Positions 1 through 12,179 of a DNA stretch of 64,000 bases are shown here, piece by piece. The stretch's first letter is position 1. Each line of letters starts with the position of its first letter. Both the position numbers and the translations under genes were made by a program. The stretch is from the NCBI GenBank assembly GCA_963989245.1, contig OZ022342.1, forward strand, positions 19,679,868-19,743,867, given 5' to 3'. Source of the DNA: Nansenia antarctica (taxonomy: Eukaryota > Chordata > Actinopteri > Argentiniformes > Microstomatidae). Under the pieces are notes generated by a model that did not search any database, was not told the DNA's origin, and worked only from the letters and a program-made list of their open reading frames with translations.

Positions 1-144
1 TGTCCAGGTGGTGATTGGGAACAGCTGGGCTGAACGGTAATAGCCCACACCTGCTGCAAACAGAGCCAGAGATCCGGCCCACTCAATCCGGCCGGGAGGG
101 GGCGCCAGAACGAGGCTCACGGGGGCGTGTCAGAATAGGAGGCA
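1..144. mobile_element. Probable insertion interrupting the protocadherin exon
   Basis: Protocadherin homology stops abruptly at about 145, and 1-144 is GC-rich sequence with no protocadherin similarity. Read on the minus strand the insert begins TGCCTCC, which would be compatible with an LTR beginning in TG, but its far end is outside the window. The class is unknown. An unrelated deletion breakpoint is the alternative. Confidence 0.35.
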
Positions 145-849
145 CAACACGTTGACAATTATTTCGATGGTCCCTGATCTCGGAGGCTTTCCACCATCAA
201 TAGCAGTCAGTATCAACGTAATCACGGCCTGTTTCTCTCGGTCTAACGCTTTCTGTAGCACTAACTCCGCTGACGAACCTTGATTGGCCGATTGGTCTAG
301 GTTGAAAAAAGCATTTGGGGAGAGTCTATATGAATCAACAGAATTGCTCCCTACATCTGGATCGTCAGCTGTTGGCAGAGGAAATTTGGCTCCTGGTGAA
401 GTATGCTCAGCAATACGAATAACCTGGGATGTTGTAGGAAAAAGTGGTGCATTGTCGTTAACGTCCAGTATATTAACTTCAAAACTGTACATTCTTAACG
501 GGTGATTAACAATGGCTTCCAAGCTTTCAGTACAAACAAGACTGTTGGAGCAAAGCCCCTCTCGGTCTATAGCCTCGCTGACGAAGAGGACTCCGGTGCT
601 CAAATTCACCTCAAAGTGTTTCTTAGACGATCCTGATTCAATCTGGAACATTCGTGTCTCCAATTCAGTCACTTTAAGATTCAAATCCTTAGCCAAATTC
701 CCAACAAAGGTTCCTTGGCTTACCTCCTCGGAGACAGAATAGATTATTTGCCCAGACTCTGCATCCCGAAGACAAAGAGACAGAAATAATAGATTCACAA
801 TCCAACTCCATCTGCGGTTCTCGAACGCAACCATTGCTTTGTAATCCAT
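130..849 (-). pseudogene. Truncated clustered-type protocadherin (EC1 and part of EC2 only)
   Basis: The ATG at 849 opens a protein with a hydrophobic signal peptide, then a protocadherin EC1 (IIYSVSEEVSQGTFVGN, AIDREGL, DVNDNAPLF) and most of EC2 (DDPDVGSN, LDREKQ, LTAIDGGKPPRSG). Homology runs for 235 codons to about position 145, ending in IIVNVL where the family continues with DxNDNAP. The frame then reads four unrelated residues and stops at 130-132. A real clustered protocadherin first exon encodes about 800 residues with six EC repeats and a membrane segment, so this copy is broken. The foreign sequence at 1-144 looks like inserted DNA, so the rest of the exon could lie beyond the window. 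It is on the same strand as the two intact protocadherin exons at 19.7-22.2 kb and 27.2-29.7 kb. Confidence 0.8.
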
Positions 850-2589
850 TTTAGAATGTAGCCAACGCACGGTGACACGGAGAAAGACCGTAGCAGCGTT
901 ACAAGTAGGCTAAGCAACACAAACCCTAGATATAGCAACGCCTAACATTGTATAAAATGACAAATATATCAGCTGCCCGTCAGCCACCTCACTTCGACTT
1001 TACTGAAAGACAGCGATGGATGGCCTTTAGTCGTAGGTGGAGTTCCAGAGTGAGCCTGTGTTTTGCTGGTAGATACTGACATCTTGTGGATAAGAACTGG
1101 ACCAGGAGAAGGAACGGAAGAGCGCAAACAAAAACAGTGTCTGCATTTAGCTAAAACGCGGTGGCTATAGCATTGATCAAATTAACATTCCCTTATCAAC
1201 AGACACATTTGAAACTAAAGTGGAAAGTATGCCTATCCAGGGCTAGGCCTACGTTTGATTTATGTTCACATGACTGTGAATTAGCCTAAGGTGTTAATAT
1301 CCAATGCTGTTGTCATCCCTTGAAATCTATTTGATTTTAACATTTCTTCATGCATTATTTTATAGAAATATATAAGGAGAAAATATCAAGGAGAATTAAA
1401 AAAAGACTAACTTTAATAAACGAAACGGGAATGACGGAGACATCTCGGCAGCATACAGTCTAACTATTTCAGAACCATGGAGAGCTCCATACAGACATCT
1501 GGGCCACTTTCAGCTGGCCCAACGTTGTGCTACGTTTTGTAACTGAAGGACGTTCTGTCTCTGTTAACTGTGCGTTCTCTCTTCAACTGTTTGCTCACGT
1601 TTGGTGGCGGTGTTGTAGCTTTAACAGCTGGCGACATGCATAGTGCAGCTCATAGGCAACCGCTACTAGCGGTTCCCAACTGGTTGTTCAAAACAATCTG
1701 GTTTTCGTTCATTAAACGTTGCAAAACGTTGTGTGCTGTTGAACGCTGCCCAAATGTTCGTCATTTCGCAGGATTCACACGATCTGTCGACAGCGGAGAC
1801 AGGAGCGGCACGCAGAGGCGAAAATGATCCTGCCATTGATTTACAGTAGCGGACTGGAACATACTCAGTCAGCCAGAGTCAGACAGGGGAACATCCACAT
1901 CCATGACGAACATGTATAATTGTCATCCGACAGCGAGGTACACACGGCCATCATCAATCGACCCCCATTATGTCCTCCTAATTTGTATGTTTTGCAGTCA
2001 CACACGTCATTAACACACCATGAATATAATATTAAGACAACGAACTTGACATTGGTATACGGTTGTTTGGAACGAATCAATTGATATGCCTTTCTGATTC
2101 CCCTTTTCCTTCTGGGTGGATCAAGACAGACAAACGTATTAACTGAAACTATGAAATTGCATATGTATCAATGTCACAAGCCGTAACACGGTTGAATCAT
2201 TAATCAAAGTGGGTGCAGTAATACAACATTCCAGTGAATGTATTTCCACAAACACATTTGTTTGAGTGAGAATAAATCCATCAGCAAATCTGAAAATCAA
2301 CACCAGTGTTGAATTCAACACCATTGTACTGGTCAAGTCTTTGGAAATTGAAATGAACACGGATCTAGTGTTGAAAACACTCACATTTAACAGGTGTAAA
2401 AATGAAAAATAAACTTAATTTTATTAATTAATCCATGACTTAATTTTGCAACACCCTTTATTCACATTCACCATAAACCTGAACCTGTTGTGGGAGGGGA
2501 CATTCGTGAGAGTTCTGTGGGCGTCTTAACTACGCTAGAGTGGGAGTTCATAACCCTGCCCCTGTTTGAATGTATGTTACGTTCTGTTT
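850..2589. other. Non-coding interval upstream of the truncated protocadherin
   Basis: About 1.7 kb of unremarkable, AT-leaning sequence. No ORF here resembles a known protein. The first few hundred bases should hold the 5' UTR and promoter of the minus-strand protocadherin, but I see no convincing promoter motif. Confidence 0.5.
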
Positions 2590-3330
2590 GCTATGAATGA
2601 AATGAATGGTCTTTATTGTCATTGATATAGTACAGGTACCAAACAACGAAATTTGGGAGGGGGGGCTCCCCTGGTGCTAGGAAAAAAAAAAACTAAAAAC
2701 AAGAAGGGAAAAGAGCTGGTTTACATAAATAAAGGCTATGTACACTATCCACTATACTATACTATACAAATAAAACACTGTGCTGTACTCTATGCTATGC
2801 TATACCTATTCTAACATTTCCTATCTCTGAACCTTATGTACCCGAGGGTTGTCATATTGCACATAGTGTTATTGCACATTCATTTAAAGTGTCGCAGTTT
2901 GCAGGTTTGAAATGTTCACAGTTGTGTTTCAGTGTTGCACTTGATTTCAATCTAGTAGCTGCCATCAAATTGTCTAGATTGTCCAGGGCCTATAACCTAG
3001 GTATTTGCTGTGTTCAGGGCCTGAATGGCCCTGGGGTAGAAGCTGAGCTTCAGTCTGTTTGTCCTTGCGAACATGGTCCTGAACCGCCTGTCCGAGGGCA
3101 GCCGAGCAAAGTGTTCGTACCCAGGGTGGGATGGGTCTCTGGAGATCTTGGAGGCCTTCCTGAGGCAGCGTGTGTTGTACAGCTCTTCCAGAGAGGGGAG
3201 GGGGGCGCCGGTGATCTTCTGGGCCGATCTCACGACTCTCTGTAGCGCATTCCTCTCTGCGGCTGTGCAGCTGGAGAACCACACACAGTTTTTTTTTGTT
3301 TTTTTTGCTAGGGACCAAAGTAGTAACAAA
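2590..3330 (-). mobile_element. 5'-truncated LINE (L2/Rex-like), 3' end
   Basis: The minus strand encodes the C-terminal tail of a fish non-LTR retrotransposon ORF2 (SSCTAAERNALQRVVRSAQ, LPSLEELYNTRCLRKA, RLKLSFYPRAIQALN). A 3' UTR follows, ending in the typical fish motif around AATGACAATAAAG and a short (ATTC)n-like tail near 2590-2610. The reverse transcriptase core is absent, as expected for a 5'-truncated insertion. The exact clade is inferred from memory of similar fish repeats. Confidence 0.7.
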
Positions 3331-3831
3331 TTACACAGTTGTAAAAGATAAACATTAATGGTATTTTATTTGCCATGAGAATTTAAGGTCTTTTTTTGCA
3401 ATAATTGGAATAGAAATAGAAATAACAAACAAACGCCTCATACAAAATCAAAGGATGTGTTCCTAAACAAATCAAAGGGTCACCATATCAGAATTTCAAA
3501 GTATAAAGGTGACTACTAAATCACAGAGTCAAAGTAACAACTAAATCATAGCACAAAGTATCAACTAAATCACTGAAACAAAGTAACAACTAACAAACGA
3601 AACCACCAGCATGGCTCAGAAACCTAAATGGTGGGAACTATGTGATAATCACAACAGCTGCAGATGATCGGTACTCAGGCATGCTGTCTCTGGGGATTGG
3701 CTGTCACTAGTCCAGGTGACCCCTGCTGCTTGGTGGTGTATTTCCAATTACCAAAGTGGGTGGAGCCCCCGGACTAGGAAGATGTTTCTCCTGGTTGAAA
3801 ACATAGAGAGTGCAGAAAACAGAGAGAGAGA

Positions 3832-3887
<56 letters not shown>

Positions 3888-5344
3888 GACAGATAGAGAA
3901 TGCCATACTAATGACATCCGTCACGATGTATAATATGGGCGTTGTGTGAAGCCCTTGACATGATATTAGAGTGCCGTGCATTCATCTGGTTTATGTGTGT
4001 ACCCTTTTAACACGTGTAAAATGCAGAGTATTCACTTGCCTAGGGAATGGCCCTTTTATGAGTGTAACATACCTGTTTGTGATGAAATACAAGGTTGTAG
4101 CTGCAACTAACACACCTAAAGAATGAGCAGCAAGAATACTACAACATACTTCTGGCCCAAACGGGAAGCGACTGAAGTGAGACCTTTGGCAAACAGGAAG
4201 TCAGGTGACCAAAGCGTGCACACAGGGTAGCGTGGTCAAATGTTATGGCCGCAATACTATCTTTATGGGGACGAGTTGAAAGTTCTAAGTCTGGCAAAAT
4301 AGCCATGTTGGAAAGTGATATAAAGAGCTTACCTCGATCAATTCTCTTCATCGATATCAAATTTTTTTCACAACTTTGCATGCTATACGATGCCACCATT
4401 TTTTTTCAGAGACGGTAAACACGGCCTAAGTCACATCCGGTTTTCTCCAACTGGAGAATGTGTCATGTCCGGTTTCAACGCCGAATTTCCATACCATTGG
4501 TCGGCCAACCCCCAAAAATCCCCCCCCAAAAAAGAAATCTGATACATGAGAAAGGTCAAAGGTCAAAGATGGTGCCAAAATATCTCCAAATGGCCTAAAC
4601 ATATAGGTGTCCGCCTAAACATACCTGTACTAAAACAGGTACAAAGTTGCATTTGCTCACATTACTAGCATCGACTTTGGCACAAGTACTAATAAGACCC
4701 TGGAGTACTGATTCCTAGATGATTTGGGCTTGGTTATCAGGTTTCCAAGGTGATATTCACTGTAAAAGCTGTTGTTTTTTAGGCGGAGACTGAATTTGAG
4801 ATGTTTTATAATGTTCTAGCTCTATTTACTCTGACACAGTAACATAGATTTTGATTCTGACACTTCTACAGCCACCCCACAGGTGTTAGCTTTCATTTGA
4901 TAACAAGATCATTATGAAGGCCCTTGTGATTGTGGAGATATTCTATATTCACTGTGGGCATGTCATTTCGAGCAGAAAACCAGAAAAATGAGGTGGATAA
5001 GATCTGGATTTATTAAACTGTTCAAAATATCCCAAATAATGCAACATTGTGTACATTTACCTGTTAATTCATGTTATCATTACACTTGCTGCAGAAAACT
5101 GTGTTTTCTTCTTAGAAACAATAGTGTATATGCAGTTAGCATCTGTTGACAAGCATAAACGGTTGGGAGAATTCACTTCGCTGTCTGAGAGGGGCAACAC
5201 TCGTGTGTGCAGGCTCGTGTGTGAATGTGTGTGCACAAGTGAGTCAGTCGGCTACTATTCAAGATACTCCCAATATGCATGCAGGATCTAATGCCTCTGT
5301 AATGCAAATCATATTTTCAGTTGATATTTCAAAATACAATACTT
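3331..5344. other. Intergenic, with (CA)n microsatellite
   Basis: No gene recognised. It holds a (CA)n tract at about 3833-3882 flanked by GA-rich sequence. A minus-strand open frame at 4139-4399 has no recognisable domain and is probably chance. Confidence 0.5.
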
Positions 5345-5545
5345 TACAATGGCCTCTCATTTATCCATTCACACACTCACCAATGGCTGCAAGGTACTAA
5401 AAGGTGCCGGCCTGCTCATTGGGAGCAATTTTGGGGTTCAGTGTCTTGCCCAGGGACACTCAACACGTAGCCAGCCGGGGATCGAACCGCTGACCTTGCC
5501 ACCATTAGACGCTCTAAGTCCTAAGCCACAGCCAAAATACTATTG
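5345..5545. repeat. Common fish interspersed repeat
   Basis: The block containing GGGGTTCAGTGTCTTGCCC and GGGGATCGAACCGCTGACC, ending in TAAGCCACAGCC, matches a very frequent teleost dispersed repeat that I recognise by pattern. Its class (SINE or LINE tail) I cannot settle. The GGTTCGATCC-like reverse complement resembles a tRNA B box, but no tRNA cloverleaf can be drawn. Confidence 0.5.
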
Positions 5546-6338
5546 AAAGGAGATTATGAAATGGCTTGATAAATTGTATCATCGATTTCCATTCATTTCA
5601 GCGAGACTGCTTCACTCGAAATTCCAACCTGTCATCCGCCCAGTTTAAAAAAAAAGCTTTTTGTCGTGTTAGCAGTTTTCGGGTACTTTCGGGTACACTT
5701 TACACTAAAAGGTCCTAACACCAGCAAATAAACAACCAGAAATCAGCTATTCTGGCCCCTCAAGTAAACCTGCAGTGTCTACCTGAGAATGTGTCCCTAA
5801 TACTAAACCTGCTGAACAATGGCTACAGTAGCGAGCACATACCAGCTCAGGCTTAGAGTTAGAGCCTCCAATGGGCATTACACACATTATGATCATTGTA
5901 ATCACATGGTCAACATGGCCCTGCTGTGAATATCCAGATAAAAAGAAACAAGGCACCAACAGGTCTGCACTGCAGGGAATATTCAAAAGTTGCATCTGCC
6001 CACATTTGCCATGATCATGTAGCAAAGCACAGTATCAGCAGTGTTCAGCATTTCCTCAGGGTAGACTTTCTATCCTGGCTGCTTCCTGCTCACTGTATAT
6101 AGGCAGAGAGAGAGAAGAGCCATAGAAAGAAAGACTTACAGGCCTATAGAGAGCAGCATTCAGCTGTTATACAATTCTGTGGGGTGACAAAACAGAGGCT
6201 CATCTAAAAGGGGGAGATGGACACATAAAACAGATTTTTATTTTAATATTATAATTAAGAGCTACATCTGGTCGCACATAACTGAGAATACACCGAAAGA
6301 GGAGAGGGAAGCCGATATATATATTCTCAGTGTTTTTC

Positions 6339-6413
<75 letters not shown>

Positions 6414-7288
6414 CTGTATATATATATATTATATATATATATATAAATAAACATGAGAAGTCAAATAAAGTTGTCAATAAATTGACTAATCTGCCTTTAG
6501 ATTGTGTCATGCCTTTAGATGATGTGTGTCAAGTATGGGCATGATGGACCTGAACCACAAACCTAGTAGGCTAACAGTCATTCATTTAGCTTTGCCAGCT
6601 ATGGGGGGTATAATCATTCACACTTAGTCCAGACTGCACTGACTACAGCCTACAGCACTGAATGAATGTTTCATCCTACTACACTTGGTGATAGACAGCT
6701 TAAGAGCTCCCCCAAGTGGTACATTGTTTGCATAGAAAACACAACTCATAAGCCACACACAGCCATACTCAAACATAGTTGCATGACAGGCATAGTGATT
6801 ATAGCTACATCATGATGGGAATATAATAGTGTCTAGTTTTGACACAGTAAATTACCTAATTATGTCATAGAGTGGAGATAAAGAAAGTACAGTTGAGGGA
6901 GGCAGGAAGGAAGGAAGAGCAATGGGAAAGAGATGGGAGAAAGAGAGAAGCTCAGTAGTTCTCCTCACCTTAACATGACCCTTTACCATATCTTTGCTTT
7001 AACTTCTCCACTGCTGATATCTCAGAGATATCCAACATCCATGGGCATAGCATAATGCAGTTATTATACTGTTGTTATAAACACCTTAAAACATTAAACA
7101 AATACTTGACTAAGAACCATACAGTATATGTATGTATTATTTTTAAATATTTATTTTTTTATCTCAGATGTAGCTCCCTCCAGCAATAGACACAAGATCA
7201 TGTTTAAATTACAGGGCTTTATTCCTACACCAACCCGTGAGAACTGCGTTAAGAGACAAAAAATGAAGAAATGAAATGCATGTATGTA
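5546..7288. other. Intergenic, with (GT)n/(TA)n microsatellite
   Basis: No gene recognised. A long (GT)n tract at about 6341-6406 runs into (TA)n at 6407-6446. The sequence between is AT-rich and otherwise unremarkable. Confidence 0.5.
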
Positions 7289-7719
7289 CAGGTGCATCTC
7301 AAAAAACGTGAATATCGTGTAAAAGTTCATTATTTTCTGTAATTTAATTCTCTAGATTCATTACACAAGGTGAAATATTTCATGCATTCTTTGTTTTAAT
7401 GTTGATTATTATGGATTACAGGTCATGAAAATCAAAAATCCAATATCTCAAAATATTTGAATATTACATAAAAGACCAATCAAAAAAAGGATCTATAAAA
7501 CAGAAATGTTGACCTTCTGAAAAGTATGTTAATTTATGCACTCAATACAATACTTGGTCTGGGCTCCTTTTGCACGAATTACTGCATCAATGTGGTGTGG
7601 CATGGAGGCAATCAGCCTGTGGCACTGCTGAGGTGTTATGGAAGCCCGGGTTGCTTTGATAGCGGCCTTCAGCTCGTCTGCATTGTTGGGTCTGGTGTCT
7701 CTCATCTTCCCCTTGACAA
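7289..7719 (-). mobile_element. Tc1-like transposon fragment (one end plus transposase C-terminus)
   Basis: After a TA dinucleotide at 7287-7288 the sequence starts CAGGTGCATCTCAAAAAA, a Tc1-family terminal repeat. On the minus strand 7526-7719 encodes the transposase C-terminus (KMRDTRPNNADELKAAIK, SITPQQCHRLIASMP, IDAVIRAKGA). The rest of the transposase and the other terminal repeat are missing, so this is a truncated copy. Confidence 0.7.
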
Positions 7720-8096
7720 ATAAGATGTAATGTATTCAATCAAATATTAAAACTTGCGTACCTGCTATGCCAAACACAAAAGCATACCCCTGGCGACACA
7801 GTTCAGTGAAACGCTGCAAGACGACTTCAACCAAGCACTGAAAAACAAAGCACCTTATTGCATGGCTGACACAGTTTACAGACCATTAAAATAAGGTAGA
7901 TTAAAATATATATTTGCTTACCAAACATTTCCAACACGAGCCTGTGAATAGGTGTGCTCCTGCCTATTCCTCTCGGTCTAAACTATGCTCTCGGAACGTA
8001 GTATCTACGCTCTAAGTTATGCTCTTGTCTTCACTAGTCGCCTAACTAACCGGCTACACTAATAATTGATGATTAAACCTTTATGACATTGTCTGT
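7720..8096. other. Short intergenic stretch
   Basis: About 380 bases between two transposon remnants. I see no gene, repeat or site in it. Confidence 0.4.
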
Positions 8097-8983
8097 GTTC
8101 GAAATGGCATACTAGCATACTGCATACTGCCTACTAAATTCATAATAAGTATGCCAATACCAGCCGACCGTTTACTGCATCCCAGAGTGCATTTCACACT
8201 GGCCGGCAGCAGGGATTTTAAATCCTCAATTTTAAACCTCCATTGGCAAAAATCTGAAAAAAATTGTTAACATGAAGTTTTAATATGTTTTCAGGCAAGG
8301 TAAAAAGTAACCATATATATTCCCAAAATATATTTTTCTATAAATATATGACAATAACATATCGTGGGCTTGCTACAGCAAGCACAATACAACACCAACT
8401 TGCTCCGTCTGAAGCTACAATACTGGGACCCTAACCCTAACCCATCCATGGCTGGGCTGCAGGCAGTCAAATACTTGGTGAACGTGGGTGTAAGACACGA
8501 ATAAACTTGGATTTCATGCATTTCAAGTGGTATCTTTGTAATCATGACGACGTAGTCATGTCTAAGAATGCATTTCACCATGTAAATTCCCAATATAGTG
8601 AAAATACCACCGCTCAGCCGTGATCAGACTTAGAGTATCAAATAGAGTGGAAAAATGCAGCATCTGCACACTCAAATCTGTGCAAGAAATGATGTTTATT
8701 GCGAGCTTTCGGTCTCCAGGCTCTCGGATCATGTAAACAACAGCTGTATGACGAGTTTGTATGACGCAGTTTGACAAGACTGAAGAGACATGCAATGCAT
8801 TTTGGGGATTGAGTAGCTGAATAGTGTGCTGTCAAGGCATACTCAAGGATTCTGGAAAATCTAGTATCCATACTAGATTTCTTGCATACTAAAATGTTGC
8901 ATACTGTACAGTGTGAACGCACTGCATACTAAAAATCTACGTCATATCTAGCATGAGTAGTATGCTAGTATGCCATTCCGAAC
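8097..8983. mobile_element. DNA-transposon-like element with ~25-bp terminal inverted repeats
   Basis: The left end GTTCGAAATGGCATACTAGC is matched at the right end by the inverted copy GCTAGTATGCCATTCCGAAC. The 887-bp interior shows degenerate CATACT motifs and no transposase. This fits a non-autonomous fish DNA element. I could not establish a target-site duplication, so the superfamily is left open. Confidence 0.6.
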
Positions 8984-9244
8984 ATTCTTTCTTAGCCTTT
9001 TCTTGTACAATTTACTTTGGCGCTTTTCTTGTAAGGTGCTTCTGATTATTAATTACGTGCAGAACATTGGAGTGGCAGATTAGTTCCGCTAATTGGTAGG
9101 AATAATAAGAATAATAGGTAGGAACCAAGAAATTAGCAATGCGTCAAATTATAACTTACTGACAATGTGAAGCAGTTACATCAGATTTTGAATCTAGTTA
9201 TCTGTTTACTGTAATATCTAGGTCTAAACGGTAATGGACATGTA

Positions 9245-9769
9245 CAGTGCCTTGCAAAAGTATTCACCCCCCTTGGCTTTTTACCTATTTTATTACATTA
9301 CAACCTGTAATTTAAACATTTTTTTAATCAGAATTTTATTTCATGAATCTGCACAAAATAATGTTAGTTTTTAAATGAAATGAGAAATATATATATATAT
9401 TAAAAAAGAATTTAAAAAAATAAAGAACTGAAAATTGGCATGTGCATATGTATTCACCCCCTTTGTTATGAAGCCCCTAAAAACTTCTGGTGCAACCAAT
9501 TACCTTCAGAAGTCACATAATTAGTGAAATGAAGTCCACTTGTATGCAATCTAAGTGTCACATGATCTGTCAGTATATACACACCTTTTCTGAAAGGCCC
9601 CAGAGGCTGCAACACCTAAGCAAGAGGCACCACCAACCAAACACTGCCATGAAGACCAAGGAACTCTCCAAACAAGTCCGGGACAAAGTTGTTGAGAAGT
9701 ACACGTTTTTATTTGATGTAATAAAATAGGTAAAAAGCCAAGGGCGGTGAATACTTTTGCAAGGCACTG
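9245..9769 (+). mobile_element. Non-autonomous Tc1-like element with TA target duplication
   Basis: TA at 9243-9244 and 9770-9771 flank a 525-bp element. Its ends are near-perfect ~45-bp inverted repeats beginning CAGTGCCTTGCAAAAGTATT. Inside, 9652-9693 still encodes the start of a Tc1 transposase (MKTKELSKQVRDKVVEKY), and the rest of the transposase is deleted. This is an internally deleted Tc1 copy rather than an unrelated MITE. Confidence 0.85.
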
Positions 9770-10446
9770 TATATAATAGTGCATCTTCTATACTTATGGT
9801 CTAATTTGTCTGTAACATCAAAACTCTAACCCTCTCCAAGGCCATTTAGTATTGATTTCTGCAATGTGAGTCATCAGGTGAAAGCTTTATGGACGACAGA
9901 GTGAAGAGGTATGAGTGCTACATCCATGGGTTGTGCTGTACCAGCATTTAGTCTGCTATAAAATACTGTATGTTCAACTGATACAACTCAGTAAAGGGTA
10001 AATGTATCACATGAACAGGCTGCAAAAAGTATTTTACTTTACTTATAGCCATTGATTATTGCAGAATATAACTCATGAATGCCTCATGAGCTTAGTTGAA
10101 CTGTCATACCCCATCAGGCTCTTACATATAAGCGTGTTGTTCTAAACTATAGCTATAAACTATTGTAAACTTTAGCTTCAAAACATGGTTAAAACTATGA
10201 TTTTGAACAGGAATGGTCAGTCCTTGCACCCATAGTTCTACTTAGTGAGGTACTGATTAGGTGATCACCTGAACCAAATCTTATTTAACAAGGAAAAGTA
10301 TAATAACCACTGCTGTGGTCATCACTATCCTCTTGCAATACGACCAGCTGGATGGCAAAAACAGAACTAGTAGTATCTCAAAAGTAGTTGAAATAAAAAA
10401 AAAGAACTATTGATCATGTCAAAAGTGTTGAAAAGCAAAGTTTTGA
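9770..10446. other. Intergenic
   Basis: No recognisable gene, microsatellite or element. Confidence 0.4.
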
Positions 10447-10879
10447 GTGAGGAAGATAAGTTCAATTCTGGCTTTACTGGCAGAGGGATACAGTGAGCAT
10501 CAGGATTACTGGCAGAGGGATACAGTGAGCATCAGGATGCTTCCATGGCTTTACTGGCAGAGGGATACAGTGAGCATCAGGATTCCATCCTTAACATGTC
10601 AAAGATGGTGGTTCATAAGAACAAGGTCAGGACAACAAAGCTCCAGACCAGCAGAGGGCGAAAACAACTCTCCACTGACCGGGATGACCGCCAATCATTC
10701 GAATGTCACTCAACAACCATAGGATGACATCAAATCACCTACAAAAAGAATGGCAGACTTGAACCCCATTGAAAACCTCTGGCTCTTGTGATGTCAAGAG
10801 GAAGGTGGTCACAAGCCATCAAACAAAGCTGAGCTGCTTGATTTTTTGCGCCAGGAGTGGCATAAAGTCACCCAACAGC
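10447..10879 (+). mobile_element. Decayed Tc1-like transposase
   Basis: Pieces of a Tc1 transposase appear in shifting frames. There is helix-turn-helix sequence (ILALLAEGYSEHQ, NMSKMVVHKN), linker (RKQLSTDRDDRQ), then DLNPIENLW and a C-terminal piece (LDFLRQEWHKVTQQ). The catalytic core between is deleted. The helix-turn-helix coding sequence is triplicated as 32-bp units. The remnant ends where a LINE tail joins it at about 10880. Confidence 0.7.
10475..10583 (+). repeat. Three copies of a 32-bp unit
   Basis: The unit beginning TACTGGCAGAGGGATACAGT is found at 10475-10506 and 10507-10538 (directly adjacent) and again at 10552-10583 after a 13-bp spacer. It corresponds to the Tc1 helix-turn-helix segment LLAEGYSEHQ. 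The copies look identical, which suggests a recent slippage or duplication event. Confidence 0.85.
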
Positions 10880-10930
<51 letters not shown>

Positions 10931-11425
10931 TCTTGGTTTTATATTGCGCCTTTCACAGAACCCAAGGTCGCTTTACAAATTCACAGGAAAACAGACAAAA
11001 CAGAAAACACAGAGACAGCGACAAAACTAAACTATGGGCCTTGGTGAACAGATGGGTTTTGAGGGCTGATTTGAAGGTGTCCAGGGTAGGGGCATTGCAG
11101 ATCACTGTGGGGAGAGAGTTCCAAAGGGTGGGTGCTGCCACACTGAAGGCTCTGTCCCCGAAGGTTCGTAGGTTGGTGTGGGGGGTGGAAAGCAGACCCA
11201 TGTCTGAGGACCGCAGGTTCCGGGAAGGGGTATGTTGGCAGAAAAGGTCAGTTAAGTACTTGGGGGTGCAGGCATGAGGGATTTGTAGGTGAGAAGGAGG
11301 ATTTTGTACATGATGCTGGACTTGACCGGGAGCCAGTGGAGGTGAATGAGGGTGGGGGTGATGTGCTGCCAGGGCTTAGTGTGGGTGAGAACCCTGGCAG
11401 CTGAGTTCTGCACATACTGGAGTTA
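10880..11425 (-). mobile_element. 5'-truncated LINE (L2/CR1-like) 3' end with (ATT)n tail
   Basis: On the minus strand the region encodes a non-LTR reverse transcriptase C-terminus (NSAARVLTHTKPWQHITP, LHWLPVKSSIMYKILLL, LRTFGDRAFSVAAPTLWNSL, TLDTFKSALKTHLF). After the stop comes a short 3' UTR (AAAGGCGCAATATAAAACC) and a (ATT)n tail at 10881-10930. The tail abuts the Tc1 remnant, so the LINE inserted into or beside it. Frames are broken by indels. Confidence 0.75.
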
Positions 11426-11731
11426 AAACAGTCCTAAGTTAAAACATTAGTATTGTGTTGTTTAAAAATGAATATGAACTTGTTTTCTTTGCATTGTTTC
11501 GAGGTCTAAAAACACTTCTTTTTTTGTCATTTTCACCAGTTGTCATTTTCTGCAAATAAATGCTTTAAATGACAATATTCTTATTTGGAATTTGGTAGAA
11601 ATATTGTCAGTACTTTATAGAATAAAACAAAATGTTCATTTTACTCAAACACATACCTATACATTGTAAAACCAGAGAAACCGATCATTTTGCAGTTGTC
11701 TCTTTTTTCCAGATGCTGTATATACAGTATA
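11426..11731. other. Intergenic
   Basis: AT-rich spacer between a LINE tail and a Tc1 element. Nothing recognised. Confidence 0.4.
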
Positions 11732-12175
11732 CACACTCACTGAACACTTCCTGCTGGAAGTGGTGTAATAGTGTGTGGAATATTTTCTTGGCACACTTTG
11801 AGCCGGTTAATACCCATCAATTCACCAATTCATCACTTGAATGCCACAACCTGTTTGAGTATTGGCATCTTCTAATGGCTACTTCCAGCATGATAATGCA
11901 CCATGTCACAAAGCAAAAGTTGTCTCAAACTGGTTTCATGACCATGACAATGACTTCAGTGTTCTTCAGGGGCTTTCCCAGTCACCGGATGTTTTTCCCA
12001 GTCAAAATCTGCAGGAATTGCGTGATGCAGTCATGTCATCTTGGACCAGAATCTCAAAGGAATGTTTCAAACATCTTGTGGAATCAATGCCAGAAAGAAT
12101 TTAGGGTGTTTTGATAGCAAAGGGAGGCCCTACCCAGTATTAGTATAGTGCTCCTAATCAAGTGTTCAGTGAGTG
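11732..12175 (+). mobile_element. Internally deleted Tc1-like element
   Basis: TA flanks both ends, and the inverted ends read CACACTCACTGAACACT and AGTGTTCAGTGAGTG. 11862-12104 encodes the transposase C-terminal half (NGYFQHDNAPCHKAKVVSNW, QSPD, then NLQELRDAVMSSWTRISKE, LVESMPERI). The DDE-domain stretch that should carry NPIENLW between QSPD and NLQEL is missing, so the enzyme would be inactive. Confidence 0.8.
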
Positions 12176-12179
12176 TATA

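Noticed and set aside
3839..3882. Regular repeats that might suggest a CRISPR array
   Set aside because: It is a simple (CA)n microsatellite without spacers, and the genome is vertebrate.
4139..4399. 86-codon minus-strand frame in intergenic DNA
   Set aside because: It has no recognisable motif, no splice context and low-complexity surroundings. I cannot support it as a gene.
5455..5500. GGTTCGATCC-like motif suggesting a tRNA gene
   Set aside because: No acceptor stem, D-arm or anticodon arm can be folded around it. It fits a dispersed repeat.
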